Shown one piece after another: positions 16,176-25,003 of a stretch of 37,632 nt of DNA. The notes below the pieces were generated by a model, which searched no databases, was not told the DNA's origin, and saw only the letters and a list, made by a program, of their open reading frames with translations. Positions within the stretch are counted from its first letter, which is position 1; each line of letters begins with the position of its first letter. Source of the stretch: Actinomycetota bacterium. Lineage in GTDB: Bacteria > Actinomycetota > Actinomycetes > Actinomycetales > Kineosporiaceae. The stretch covers positions 1 through 37,632 of the forward strand of contig JAUPKJ010000035.1 of assembly GCA_030837505.1 (NCBI GenBank), given 5' to 3'. Position numbers and translations under genes: made by a program.

Positions 16176-19100
16176 ATGAATAGGCCGGTTGCCACCGCAG
16201 CCAACTCGCCTGGTGCACCCCGCAGACCCCGTGGGCCAGGACTTCTCCTCCGGTGGGCCCTCCCCCTGGCGATCGTGGCGGCCGGGGCACCCGCCGCGGC
16301 AGCCCCGTCCTCCGCGGACAGCCCGACGAAGGCCCGCTCGTCCTCGACGAGCCGCCAGTTGTGGGGTGAGGCCCTCGGCTCGGCCGCTGACAGCCCCTAC
16401 CTGAGCGCGCGACCGGGCCCAGGTCGGTTTCCCCTGGTCGAACGGGGGAAGGCGGTTCCGATCGCCGTGAGTACCGACGACCATCCCGGCGTCGTCCGAG
16501 TGGTCGGCGACCTCAAGGACGACATCCACCGGGTCACGGGCACGACGCCGACCGTGCACAAGGACACCGTTCCCCAGGCTGCGAACGTGGTCCTGATCGG
16601 AACGATCGGCAAGAGCCCGCTGATCGACGGACTGATCAAAACGGGGAAGATCAACGTCTCGGGCCTCGCCGGCAAGTGGGAGACCTCCCTCGAACAGGTG
16701 GTCGAGAACCCGCTGCCCGGCGTGCGCAGGGCCTTCGTCATCGCGGGCAGCGACCAACGCGGCACGATCTACGGGGCGTACGACGTCTCCGAGCAGATGG
16801 GGGTCTCCCCCTGGTACTGGTGGGACGACGTCGTCCCCGCACACCAGGACGCCCTGTACGTCCTGCCGGGTCGGCACACCCAGGGCACCCCCGCCGTGAA
16901 GTACCGCGGGTTCTTCGTCAACGACGAGAACCCGTCCCTGGGCACCTGGGCCCCGAAGTTCTTCGGCAAGGGCCACGCCCCCGGGTTCGAGGCCGGATTC
17001 AACAAGGAGTTCTACTCCAAGATCTTCGAAGTCATGCTCCGGCTCAAGGCCAACTACCTGTGGCCGGCCGTCTGGGGACGGGCCTTCGCAGAGGACGACC
17101 CGCAGAACCACGAGACGGCGACCGCCTACGGCGTGGTCATGGGCACGTCCCACGAGGCCCCCATGATGCGCGGGATCGAGGAGTGGAACCGCCACGCGAC
17201 ACCGGCCAAGCGCGATGCGAACGGCGCCGTCGTCACCCCCGGTTCCGATCCTTACGGAGGCACGGGTGAGTGGAGCTTCCGCCGCAACGGGCAGGCCCTC
17301 CAGAAGTACTGGAAGGCCGGGATCGAACGGATGGAGTCCGAGGACATCGAGGGTGTCGTGACCCTCGGTATGCGTGGGAACGGCGATGTCAGTCTGCCCG
17401 ACGGCGACGGCATCGACCTGATGGAGAGCATCATCGACAAGCAGCGCGAGATCCTCGCAGAGACCAGCAGCCGGGACATCACGACGATCCCGCAGGTCCA
17501 GACCCTGTACAAGGAGGTCCAGCGCTACTGGGACTCCGGGTACCGGCCCCCGGACGACGTCACGGTCGTCTTCTGCGACGACAACTGGGGGAACATGCGC
17601 AAGCTGCCCGACCAGAAACTCGCGCAGCGCAGCGGTGGGTACGGCATGTACTACCACTTCGACTACGTCGGGGACGGCCGGAACTACAAGTGGGCCGATA
17701 CGACCAACCTGGCCAGCACCTGGGAACAGCTGAACCTCACCTACACCTACGGGGTCGACCGCCTGTGGGTCGTCAACGTCGGTGACATGAAGAACGAGGA
17801 GCTGCCGCTGCAGCTGTACCTCGACTACGCGTGGGACCCGTCCTCGATCACTCCGGACACCCTCGACGACTGGGAGCGGCGGTACGTGGCGCTCAACTTC
17901 GGCGGGACGGACTCCGCCGAGATCGCCGATGTGCTGTCGACCTACGGCGAGCTGCAGGCCCGGCGCAAGCCGGAACTGCTCAACCGCAAGATCACGGTCG
18001 ATCCGGCCAAGGACCTGTCCACGGATTCCTCCGCCGTCGTGTACGACGACCGGGCCGGCCCGTTCAGCCTGACGAACTACCAGGAGATCGAACGGGTCAC
18101 CGCCGAATGGCAGCAGCTGGCGGCGAGGGCACAGGCCGTGCGCGCACGGATACCGGCCGACCAGCAGGACGCTTATTACCAGCTCGTGTACTACCAGGTG
18201 AAGGCAACGGCCAACCTGTACGAGCTGCGGCTGGCCCAGTTCCGCAACATCCAGTACGCCCAGCAGGGGCGGGCGGCCACGAACGCCCTGGCCGACGAGA
18301 CCGAGGCCAGGTTCGCCGAGGACCAGGCCCTGTCGGACTACTACAACACGCAACTGGCCGACGGGAAGTGGAACGGGTTCCAGACCCAGCCCAAGATCGG
18401 TTACGGGGACTTCGAACGGTACAACAACGCCAGTTGGCAACAGCCCCAGACCGACGACCACGTCGCCCTGCCCGACGCCCTCTACCCGCACCTGCGCAGG
18501 ATCGACCTGCCCGCGAAGGCCGAGATGGCAGTGGCGATCGACGGCTCGGACCAGTGGTGGCCGAACTCCGGTACGGCAGCTGTCCTGCCGGAGTTCAGCC
18601 CATACCAGACCGCCCCGACCCAGTTCGTGGAGGTCTTCAACCGAGGGAGCAAGCCCTTCACCTACCGGATCGTCCCCGGCAAGCCGTGGGTGAAGGTCTC
18701 CCGACCCTCGGGCCGGGTCACCGACCAGGTCAGGGTGAACGTCACGGTCGACTTCGCGAAGGCTCCGAAGGGCACGACGAAGGTTCCGCTGACGGTCCTC
18801 GGCCCGGACGGGACCAGGACCGTCGTGACGGCCGTTGTCGACAATCCGACCCCGACGTCGGGCAAGGTCGAGGGCTTCGTCGAGGCCGATGGCCATGTTT
18901 CGATCGACGCCGCGCACACCCAGCGCAGGGTCGGCACCGGGCAGGTCTCCTGGAAGACCCTGCCCGGCGCCGGACGCACCCAGGACGCCGTGACCCCGTG
19001 GCCCGTGACCGCGCAGCGGCAGGTCCCCGGCGGTTCCTCACCGCATCTGGAGTACACGGTGACCCTGACCTCCGCCGGTCCGGTGACGGTGTGGGCCAAC

Positions 19101-19427
19101 CTGTCCCCGCGCAGCAACGTGCTGCCGACCGACGGCCTGAAGTACGCCGTGTCCATCGATGACGGCGCGCCGCAGGTGGTCGACGTCATCAAGGCGACGG
19201 GGGCCAACGACACCACGATGAACCGGCAGTGGGCCCGCAACACGTCAGACAACATCAACCGGACGGCGACCACCCACGTGGTGGGCAGGCCGGGTCAGCA
19301 CACGGTGAAGTTCTGGATGGTCGACCCCACGGTCGTCCTCCAGCAGCTCGTGATCGACACCGGCGGGCTGCGGCCCAGCTACCTCGGACCGCCCGAGAGC
19401 CGGTTCGTCGGTCACGGGCAGCGGTAG
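16176..19427 (+). CDS. Secreted GH115 alpha-glucuronidase
   Basis: This is a 1083-residue exported glycosidase. Residues 1-45 form a long signal peptide (Arg-rich start, LLRWALPLAIVAAG core, AAAAP end). The GH115 core shows KYRGFFVNDENPSLGTW (Asn249-Asp250-Glu251), WPAVWGRAFAEDDP, GTSHEAPMMRG, VTLGMRGNGD, VFCDDNWGN (466-473) and YYHFDYVGDGRNYKW, the conserved blocks of the family. C-terminal domains from about residue 780 are beta-rich (Ig-like, then a carbohydrate-binding-like module). GH115 enzymes remove (4-O-methyl)glucuronic acid from internal or terminal xylose of glucuronoxylan, which fits the uronate catabolic genes next door. ATG 16176 follows AAGGAG. Its 3' end overlaps convergent uxaC by 16 bases. 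Substrate class is well supported; exact linkage is not. Confidence 0.93.
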   Translation: MNRPVATAANSPGAPRRPRGPGLLLRWALPLAIVAAGAPAAAAPSSADSPTKARSSSTSRQLWGEALGSAADSPYLSARPGPGRFPLVERGKAVPIAVSTDDHPGVVRVVGDLKDDIHRVTGTTPTVHKDTVPQAANVVLIGTIGKSPLIDGLIKTGKINVSGLAGKWETSLEQVVENPLPGVRRAFVIAGSDQRGTIYGAYDVSEQMGVSPWYWWDDVVPAHQDALYVLPGRHTQGTPAVKYRGFFVNDENPSLGTWAPKFFGKGHAPGFEAGFNKEFYSKIFEVMLRLKANYLWPAVWGRAFAEDDPQNHETATAYGVVMGTSHEAPMMRGIEEWNRHATPAKRDANGAVVTPGSDPYGGTGEWSFRRNGQALQKYWKAGIERMESEDIEGVVTLGMRGNGDVSLPDGDGIDLMESIIDKQREILAETSSRDITTIPQVQTLYKEVQRYWDSGYRPPDDVTVVFCDDNWGNMRKLPDQKLAQRSGGYGMYYHFDYVGDGRNYKWADTTNLASTWEQLNLTYTYGVDRLWVVNVGDMKNEELPLQLYLDYAWDPSSITPDTLDDWERRYVALNFGGTDSAEIADVLSTYGELQARRKPELLNRKITVDPAKDLSTDSSAVVYDDRAGPFSLTNYQEIERVTAEWQQLAARAQAVRARIPADQQDAYYQLVYYQVKATANLYELRLAQFRNIQYAQQGRAATNALADETEARFAEDQALSDYYNTQLADGKWNGFQTQPKIGYGDFERYNNASWQQPQTDDHVALPDALYPHLRRIDLPAKAEMAVAIDGSDQWWPNSGTAAVLPEFSPYQTAPTQFVEVFNRGSKPFTYRIVPGKPWVKVSRPSGRVTDQVRVNVTVDFAKAPKGTTKVPLTVLGPDGTRTVVTAVVDNPTPTSGKVEGFVEADGHVSIDAAHTQRRVGTGQVSWKTLPGAGRTQDAVTPWPVTAQRQVPGGSSPHLEYTVTLTSAGPVTVWANLSPRSNVLPTDGLKYAVSIDDGAPQVVDVIKATGANDTTMNRQWARNTSDNINRTATTHVVGRPGQHTVKFWMVDPTVVLQQLVIDTGGLRPSYLGPPESRFVGHGQR

Positions 19428-20827
19428 ACCGAACGCGGGATGTTGTACGCCAGGTCGATCGCGGTCCGCACGGCCTCGTCCTCGCCGAGCCGATGCTCGG
19501 TGACCAGACGGGCCAGGTGGGCCGCGTCGACCCGGCGGGCCAGATCGTGGCGGGCCGGGATGGACAGCAGTGCCCTCGTGTCGTCCACGAAACCGCTCGT
19601 GTTGTAGAACCCGGCGGTCTCCGTGGCGCTCCGGCGGAACCGGAGCATCTGCTCCGGTGAGTCCAGGAACCACCAGGGAGCACCCAGCCGGACCGCCGGG
19701 TACGCCCCTGCCAGGGGTGCCAGCTCCCGGGAGTAGACCGTCTCGTCCACGGTGAACAGCACGAGACGGAAGGCCGGGTCGTGGCCGAAGGCCTCCAGCA
19801 GCGGCCGCAGGGAACGCGTGAACTCCCCGGCCACGGGGATGTCGAAACCTGTGTCCGGTCCGAAGCGCCGGTACCAGTCCGAGTCGTGGTTGCGCAGGAC
19901 CCCGGTGTGCAGCTGCATGACGAGCCCGTCCTCCCGTGCCATGGCAGCCTGCTCGAACAGCAGATGCGACTCCAGGGCCGCTGCCGCCCCGGGGCCGGGG
20001 GAACCCACCAGTGCCTGGTCGAACAGGCGTTGAGCCTCCTCGGGGTCCAGCCGTTCGATACGGGGACTGAGATGCCCGTGGTCGCAGGCCAAGGCTCCGG
20101 CTCGAACAAACGCCCGACGACGGTCCTGGACTGCTCGCAAAAATCCTCGCAGGTCGCCCGTGTCGATTCCGGTGACCTCACCGAGCAAATTCACGTGCCA
20201 GGACCAATCGGGTCCTGCCGGGTGCATGAGGACGTCTGGCCGGAAAGTCGGAACGATCCTCACGGAATCGGAGATCCCCGAAAGAGCGCCGTGTTCGGAA
20301 AGGGAGTCGGTGGCGGCGTCGGTGGTCGCCAGCAGTTCGATCCGGAACTTCTTGAGCAACTCCAGCGGACGGAAATCGGCCTCACCGATCCGATGGACAA
20401 TGTGCTCGTAGATCTCGTCCGCAGTACCAGCCGACGGTTGCACCCCGACGCCGAGCACCTCGGCGAACTCGTGCTCGAGCCAAAAACGGCTGGGGGTCCC
20501 GCGGAAAAGGTGCCAGTTCTCGCAGAAAACCCGCCAGATCCTGCGGGGATCCCGTTCGTACTCCCCGCCGTCCCTGGGGGCGAGGCCGAGGTCCTCGGGA
20601 CGGACTCCCTGGGAGACGAGCATACGGGTCACGTAATGGTCAGGCACGACGATGAGCCGGGCGGGGTCCTCGAAGGGCAGGTTGCGCGAGAAGGTCTCCA
20701 CGGGGACGTGCCCGTGCAGGCAGAGCAGTGGCAGTTCGGCCGTCTGTCGGTAGATGGTCCGGGCGACTGCCCGGGTGCCCGGCTCTGCCGGAAGTGCTCG
20801 ATCGGGGTGGAGGCGCAAGGCGGTCAT
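19412..20827 (-). CDS. uxaC: Uronate isomerase (glucuronate isomerase) UxaC
   Basis: This 471-residue protein has the usual length for UxaC. It is an amidohydrolase-superfamily barrel that converts D-glucuronate to D-fructuronate and D-galacturonate to D-tagaturonate. Seen are the HGH metal-binding motif (residues 38-40, LLCLHGHVPVETF), GTPSRFWLEHEF, LATTDAATD, VPTFRPDVLMHP, MQLHTGVLRNHD and the late WWFLDSPEQM and YNTSGFVDDTR segments typical of the family. ATG 20827 follows GGGAGATCGACG; an in-frame upstream extension reaches back over the divergent regulator and is rejected. It is transcribed divergently from the LacI-type gene, which probably represses it through the palindrome at 20927-20936. 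Confidence 0.92.
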   Translation of the reverse strand: MTALRLHPDRALPAEPGTRAVARTIYRQTAELPLLCLHGHVPVETFSRNLPFEDPARLIVVPDHYVTRMLVSQGVRPEDLGLAPRDGGEYERDPRRIWRVFCENWHLFRGTPSRFWLEHEFAEVLGVGVQPSAGTADEIYEHIVHRIGEADFRPLELLKKFRIELLATTDAATDSLSEHGALSGISDSVRIVPTFRPDVLMHPAGPDWSWHVNLLGEVTGIDTGDLRGFLRAVQDRRRAFVRAGALACDHGHLSPRIERLDPEEAQRLFDQALVGSPGPGAAAALESHLLFEQAAMAREDGLVMQLHTGVLRNHDSDWYRRFGPDTGFDIPVAGEFTRSLRPLLEAFGHDPAFRLVLFTVDETVYSRELAPLAGAYPAVRLGAPWWFLDSPEQMLRFRRSATETAGFYNTSGFVDDTRALLSIPARHDLARRVDAAHLARLVTEHRLGEDEAVRTAIDLAYNIPRSVYRCP

Positions 20828-20926
20828 CGTCGATCTCCCATCCTGCGTTCGCGTCGGGACCGGGACGGTCCCGAACGGAGGCTTCGTGCTGCCCCGAACA
20901 GGATCCCCCGGGACGAAACAACTCTG

Positions 20927-20936
20927 CAAACGTTTG
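20927..20936. promoter_or_regulatory. LacI-type operator in the uxaC / regulator divergent region
   Basis: CAAACGTTTG is a perfect 10-bp palindrome with the central CG typical of LacI-family operators, in the longer context TGCAAACGTTTGGC. It lies about 100 bases upstream of uxaC and about 175 upstream of the divergent regulator. A weaker CG-centred match (TGAAACGATTGCA) occurs at 21014-21026. No clear -10/-35 pair for uxaC was found. Confidence 0.6.
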
Positions 20937-21110
20937 GCCTGGACGCGCATCGCACTGATCAGTAACTTTCTTCGCCCCGTCCCTCTTTGCCAAGAAATAC
21001 TTGACGCATCGTCTGAAACGATTGCACACTCATTCGGCGGAACACCCGTCCGGGATCTCCCGGTAACGGCACGACGACGTGACGCTGGAGAACGGGTCCG
21101 GGAGGTCAGT

Positions 21111-22226
21111 GTGGCGACAACCATTCGGGACGTGGCCCGTGCTGCCGGTGTGTCGGCGTCCACGGTTTCCAGAGCGCTGTCGAACCCGGAGATGGTCAGC
21201 GATTCCACGCGAGAACTGGTTCAGCGAACAGCTCAACGGCTCGGGTACAGACCGAATCCCGCAGCTCGCAGACTCATCACCGGGCGCACGCAGAACATCG
21301 GCATCGTCCTACCGGACCTCGGGAACCCGGTCTTCCCCAGCATCGTCAAGGGGATCCAGTCCCGGGCCCGCGAGAACGGGTACTGCGTACTGCTGTCCGA
21401 CTCCGACGAGGACCCCTCGGGTGAGCCGGCCCTCGTGAGAACCCTGGCCTCGCAGGTCGACGGGGTCGTGCTCTGTTCCCCCCGCATGAGCACCGAGGAC
21501 CTGCGTTCCATGGCGGGGCTCCTGCCCCTGGTCGTCGTCCAACGCACCGTGGACCACATCCCCGCCGTCGTCTTCGACAACGCCGACGGGATCCAGCAGG
21601 CCGTCTCCCACCTGCACGCCCTCGGCCACCGCAGGATCGCCTGGGGCGGCGGCCCGGAGCGGTCCTACTCCCAGGAACGGCGGACCCGGGCCCTCCGGGA
21701 GGCCACCGCCCAGCTGGGAATGGAGCTGCTGGAGGTGGGGCATTTCGCCCCCCGTTTCTCCAGCGGACTCATGGTGGCGGACCTCGTGCTGAGCGGAGAG
21801 GCCACGGGCGTCATCGCCTACAACGACCTCATGGCGCTGGGGGTCCTTCACCGCCTCCACGCCAGGGGGGTCGCCGTCCCCGGGGAGATCAGCGTGATCG
21901 GGCACGACGACATCCCCTTCGCCGGCATGGTCCACCCGGCCCTGACCACGGTCGCCCTGTCGACGGAGCGGGCGGGCAGAGCAGCTGTCGACCTGCTCGT
22001 CAGCTTGCTGGAATCACCGGACCAGACGCCGGGGCTCCACCGCACCCTGCCCTGCGAACTGCAGATCAGAGCCTCGACGGGGCTGTGCCGGTGCGGCCCG
22101 GGCCCGCTCCACGAGACCGGTGCCCCCCACGAGACCACCGGCGCCATCCGCCGGACCACCGGTGCCATCCGCCGGACCACGGAAGCCATCCACCGGACCA
22201 CGGACGCGGACCCGGCCCCGGCCTGA
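21111..22226 (+). CDS. LacI-family transcriptional regulator (probable uronate repressor)
   Basis: This is a 371-residue regulator. The N-terminal helix-turn-helix reads TTIRDVARAAGVSASTVSRALS, directly followed by the hinge with GYRPNPAARRL. The periplasmic-binding-like effector domain starts at NIGIVLPDLGNPVFPSIVKG. GTG 21111 is preceded by GGGAGG and begins exactly at the usual LacI start; longer in-frame versions are rejected. After the usual domain end (LPCELQIRAST) there is an extra tail of about 45 residues with repeated RTTGAIR-like heptads, encoded by a 21-bp minisatellite. Position between uxaC and the transporter/catabolic operon suggests it controls both, with a uronate or pathway intermediate as inducer; this is inference. 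Confidence 0.9.
   Translation: MATTIRDVARAAGVSASTVSRALSNPEMVSDSTRELVQRTAQRLGYRPNPAARRLITGRTQNIGIVLPDLGNPVFPSIVKGIQSRARENGYCVLLSDSDEDPSGEPALVRTLASQVDGVVLCSPRMSTEDLRSMAGLLPLVVVQRTVDHIPAVVFDNADGIQQAVSHLHALGHRRIAWGGGPERSYSQERRTRALREATAQLGMELLEVGHFAPRFSSGLMVADLVLSGEATGVIAYNDLMALGVLHRLHARGVAVPGEISVIGHDDIPFAGMVHPALTTVALSTERAGRAAVDLLVSLLESPDQTPGLHRTLPCELQIRASTGLCRCGPGPLHETGAPHETTGAIRRTTGAIRRTTEAIHRTTDADPAPA
22113..22214 (+). repeat. 21-bp minisatellite encoding the LacI C-terminal tail
   Basis: Four 21-bp units (22131-22151, 22152-22172, 22173-22193 and a degenerate 22194-22214) follow a shorter 18-base relative at 22113. The consensus is CGGACCACCGGTGCCATCCGC. The unit length keeps frame, so copy-number change would only lengthen or shorten the tail. 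Confidence 0.8.
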
Positions 22227-22389
22227 TCTGCGTCATCCGTACGACACAGCCTGCCCGACGATTCCGTACCCGCTGCCGAGCCCATCGCCCCCACCCGGAT
22301 TCCCCACCTCCGGTTCTCACGGTGCAGGCCGTCGAGGCCGGTCGCCGTCCGACTCCCGATCAACCCATCCGATGCCCTCCGGGGCACCG

Positions 22390-22411
22390 CCGGGGCCGTC
22401 AGTTGCCCCGG
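22390..22411 (+). other. Possible leader hairpin upstream of the binding-protein gene
   Basis: CCGGGGC (22390-22396) and GCCCCGG (22405-22411) flank an 8-base loop 31 bases before the start codon at 22443. In GC-rich DNA such a 7-bp stem can arise by chance. It could be an attenuator or an mRNA-stabilising leader. No promoter or palindromic operator was recognised in the 216-base gap. Confidence 0.25.
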
Positions 22412-22442
22412 TGGTGTCAGGCGGGGGATGAAGGGATGCCCC

Positions 22443-23684
22443 ATGCCAGCCCATCCGTTCCCCCTGTCCCGTCGTTCGGTGCTGCTCGGCGCCGCGTCGG
22501 GGGCCGTGGCAGGGACCGCTGCGGCCCTCACGGGCTGCGGCGCCCCGTCCAGCAACTCCACGATCGCGGAAGGTACGGCCCCGGCGCCTGCGCGCCCGAG
22601 CAAACCGGTCTCGCTGAGCATCCTGGACGTCGCGGGCAACCGGCAGCTGACCCAACCGATGATCGACGAATACGCGAGGGCCAACCCCCAGGTGATCTCC
22701 AAGGTCACCTACTCCGACAGTCCTTCCCCGGACCTCATCGGGAAGATCAAAGCCCAGCAGGGTGCGAACCGGATCAACATCCACATGGTGCTGACCGGCG
22801 TGGACGGACTGTCCGCAGGGATCGAACAGGGGCTGTGGACCCCGTTGCTGCCCCTGTACGCGGACCGGTTGACCGGAATGCGCAACTACCTGGAGCCGGC
22901 GGCCAAGATGCAGGGCCTCGCGGGCGACCACGGCATCGTCGTCACCTACTACCCCTCCGGGCCGCTTCTGGAGTACCTGCCGGACAAGGTTGCGCAGCCC
23001 CCGGACTCCGCCCGGAGCCTGCTGGCCTATGCCAAGGCCCACAAGGGCCGGGTCCAGTACGCGCGGCCGTCGAACTCCGGCCCCGGACGCACCTTCCTCA
23101 TGGGCCTGCCGTACGTCCTCGGTGACACGAACCCCGCCGACCCGGAGAACGGCTGGCCCAAGACCTGGGAGTTCCTCAAGGAACTCGGCCGATACATCGA
23201 CTACTACCCGTCCAGCACGAGCGAGACCATGAAGAACCTCGCGAGCGGCACGGCAGAGATCATCGTCACGACGACGGGATGGGACATCAACCCCCGTGTG
23301 CTGGGGACGGTGCCGGCCAATGCCAAAATCACCACCCTCCAGGGTTTCGTGTGGGTGACCGACGCCCACTACGTCGTGGTTCCCAAGGGGGTCGCCGCCG
23401 ACCATCTGTCGGCCGTGCTGAACCTGCTCGCCTCGATGCTGACCCCGGAACAACAGGCCAAGGCCTACGACGACGGCTACTTCTACCCCGGTCCGGCCAT
23501 CAAGGGAGTCGACCTCTCGATGGCCCCGGAAGAGAGTCGCAAAGCCCTGGAGAAGTTCGGCCGCCCCGAGTACGACCAGCTCATCACCTCGACGAGGACG
23601 CAGACCCCCCTGGAAGCCAAGGCCCTCGTGAGGGCCTTCGACATCTGGGACCGTGAGATCGGAAGCGGAAAGGTCGTGTCATGA
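22443..23684 (+). CDS. ABC transporter substrate-binding lipoprotein (PotD/AfuA-like)
   Basis: This is a 413-residue extracellular solute-binding protein. The signal has a twin-arginine-like SRRSVLL (residues 9-15) and a lipobox ending LTGC (Cys32). The mature part starts with VSLSILDVAGNRQLTQPMID and resembles the family-1 binding proteins of spermidine/putrescine, iron or aminoethylphosphonate importers, matching its partner genes. In this operon the natural ligand is more likely a uronate or an acidic oligosaccharide; this is inference from position. ATG 22443 is preferred (AAGGGA seven bases upstream) over the in-frame ATG 22428, which would add five residues ahead of the signal. Its stop overlaps the ATPase start as ATGA. 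Confidence 0.85.
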   Translation: MPAHPFPLSRRSVLLGAASGAVAGTAAALTGCGAPSSNSTIAEGTAPAPARPSKPVSLSILDVAGNRQLTQPMIDEYARANPQVISKVTYSDSPSPDLIGKIKAQQGANRINIHMVLTGVDGLSAGIEQGLWTPLLPLYADRLTGMRNYLEPAAKMQGLAGDHGIVVTYYPSGPLLEYLPDKVAQPPDSARSLLAYAKAHKGRVQYARPSNSGPGRTFLMGLPYVLGDTNPADPENGWPKTWEFLKELGRYIDYYPSSTSETMKNLASGTAEIIVTTTGWDINPRVLGTVPANAKITTLQGFVWVTDAHYVVVPKGVAADHLSAVLNLLASMLTPEQQAKAYDDGYFYPGPAIKGVDLSMAPEESRKALEKFGRPEYDQLITSTRTQTPLEAKALVRAFDIWDREIGSGKVVS

Positions 23685-25003
23685 GGGCCCAGGGCTTCCA
23701 GACCCTCGAACTGCGCGGGGTCGGACGCCGTTTCGGCCGCCACAGCGCGCTGCGGGGACTGAACCTGAGCATCCAACAGGGGGAATTCATCGCCCTGCTG
23801 GGCCCCTCGGGGTGCGGCAAGTCCACGGCCCTCAACTGTCTGGCAGGGCTCGTCCCCCTCACCTGGGGCAGCATCTGGATGGACGGCGAGCGCTTCGACC
23901 AGGTGCCCTGTGAGAAGCGTGGTTTCGGGATGGTGTTCCAGAACTACGCTCTCTTCCCCCATCTGACGGTGCGGGGCAACGTCGCCTTCGGACTGAGGAT
24001 GCGCAAGCTGCCCAAGGCGGAGATCCGGGCGCGGACGCAGGAGGCGATCCGAACGGTTCGGTTGCTCGACCAGGCGGACAAGTTGCCCGGTCAGTTGTCC
24101 GGTGGGCAACAGCAGCGGGTGGCCATCGCGCGTTCCATCGTCCTGGAGCCCGCGGTGATGCTCATGGACGAGCCGCTGAGCAATTTGGACGCCAAGCTGC
24201 GCCTGGAGATGCGTACGGAGATCCGTCAGATGCACCAGGCCCTGGGCCTGACGACGGTCTATGTCACGCACGACCAGGAGGAGGCGTTGAGCCTCGCCGA
24301 TCGGTTGGTCGTCCTGCGCGACGGCCTGGTCCAGCAGATCGGTACCCCGGAGGATCTGCATCACCGTCCGGCGACCTGGCACGTGGCCGACTTCATGGGG
24401 TTCCGCAATCTGTTCCGTCTGAAGGTGGACCGCCGGGCCGAACACGGGAACACGGTCACGTTGCGGGGCAACGGTCTGGAGCTCGACGCGACGGCGGTGG
24501 GCTCGTTGAGTGCCGGGGACACCGTCGTCGTGGGGATCCGCCCCGAGGACGTCGTGGTGGAACCGCCGGGGAATCTGTCGGAGCCGGTGGGCGAACCGGG
24601 GTCCTGGGCTCGCACGGGCCGGGCCCCCACGGGCACGGTTCTGGACGCGAGGGTTCAGGTGGTGGAGTTCACCGGGCGGGAGTTCGCCGTCCAGGTCCGG
24701 ATCGGCGACGAGGTGGCGCTGCATTTGCGCACGCCGCAGCGGCTTGTCGCCGGGGATCCGACGCGCGTTCAGCTGCCGGTTCATCGTATGCTCGCCTTCC
24801 CCGAGGAGGTGGAGTCCGGTTCCAGCCCATGGGTCGGTGCGCCGACGTCCCACGGGAGGGGTACCGGTTCACCGAAGGAATCCGAGGTCGGCCCCGGGCC
24901 GGGGACCGGCAGCGGGGCGGGGACCGGTTCCGGGGCGCGGCCCGGTTCCGGAGAACAGCCCGGTTCCGGAGCGCGACCCGGTTCCGAAGCGGTGTCGCAG
25001 TGA
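23681..25003 (+). CDS. ABC transporter ATP-binding protein (PotA-like) with repetitive tail
   Basis: This is a 440-residue importer ATPase. It shows Walker A GPSGCGKST (41-49), Q-loop VFQNYALFP, signature LSGGQQQR (139-146), Walker B VMLMDEP (159-165) and switch His in YVTHDQEEA. Residues about 240-370 are a TOBE regulatory domain. The last about 60 residues are low-complexity Gly/Ser/Pro encoded by 18-bp repeats, absent from typical PotA/UgpC proteins. It powers uptake with the two permeases that follow. ATG 23681 overlaps the binding-protein stop (ATGA), and its own stop overlaps the next GTG (GTGA). Confidence 0.92.
   Translation: MRAQGFQTLELRGVGRRFGRHSALRGLNLSIQQGEFIALLGPSGCGKSTALNCLAGLVPLTWGSIWMDGERFDQVPCEKRGFGMVFQNYALFPHLTVRGNVAFGLRMRKLPKAEIRARTQEAIRTVRLLDQADKLPGQLSGGQQQRVAIARSIVLEPAVMLMDEPLSNLDAKLRLEMRTEIRQMHQALGLTTVYVTHDQEEALSLADRLVVLRDGLVQQIGTPEDLHHRPATWHVADFMGFRNLFRLKVDRRAEHGNTVTLRGNGLELDATAVGSLSAGDTVVVGIRPEDVVVEPPGNLSEPVGEPGSWARTGRAPTGTVLDARVQVVEFTGREFAVQVRIGDEVALHLRTPQRLVAGDPTRVQLPVHRMLAFPEEVESGSSPWVGAPTSHGRGTGSPKESEVGPGPGTGSGAGTGSGARPGSGEQPGSGARPGSEAVSQ
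24896..24985 (+). repeat. 18-bp tandem repeats encoding the ATPase tail
   Basis: Four units (24914-24931, 24932-24949, 24950-24967, 24968-24985) share the pattern GG-purine-GCGCG-purine-CCCGGTTCC with a few changes. One degenerate unit precedes at 24896-24913. They encode Gly-Ser-Gly-Ala/Arg-Pro-type hexapeptides and end 14 bases before the downstream permease start. Confidence 0.75.

Noticed and set aside
20954-20963. Palindrome ACTGATCAGT in the uxaC-lacI region
   Set aside because: It is perfect but lacks the CG centre of LacI operators and has no second copy nearby, so no role is claimed.
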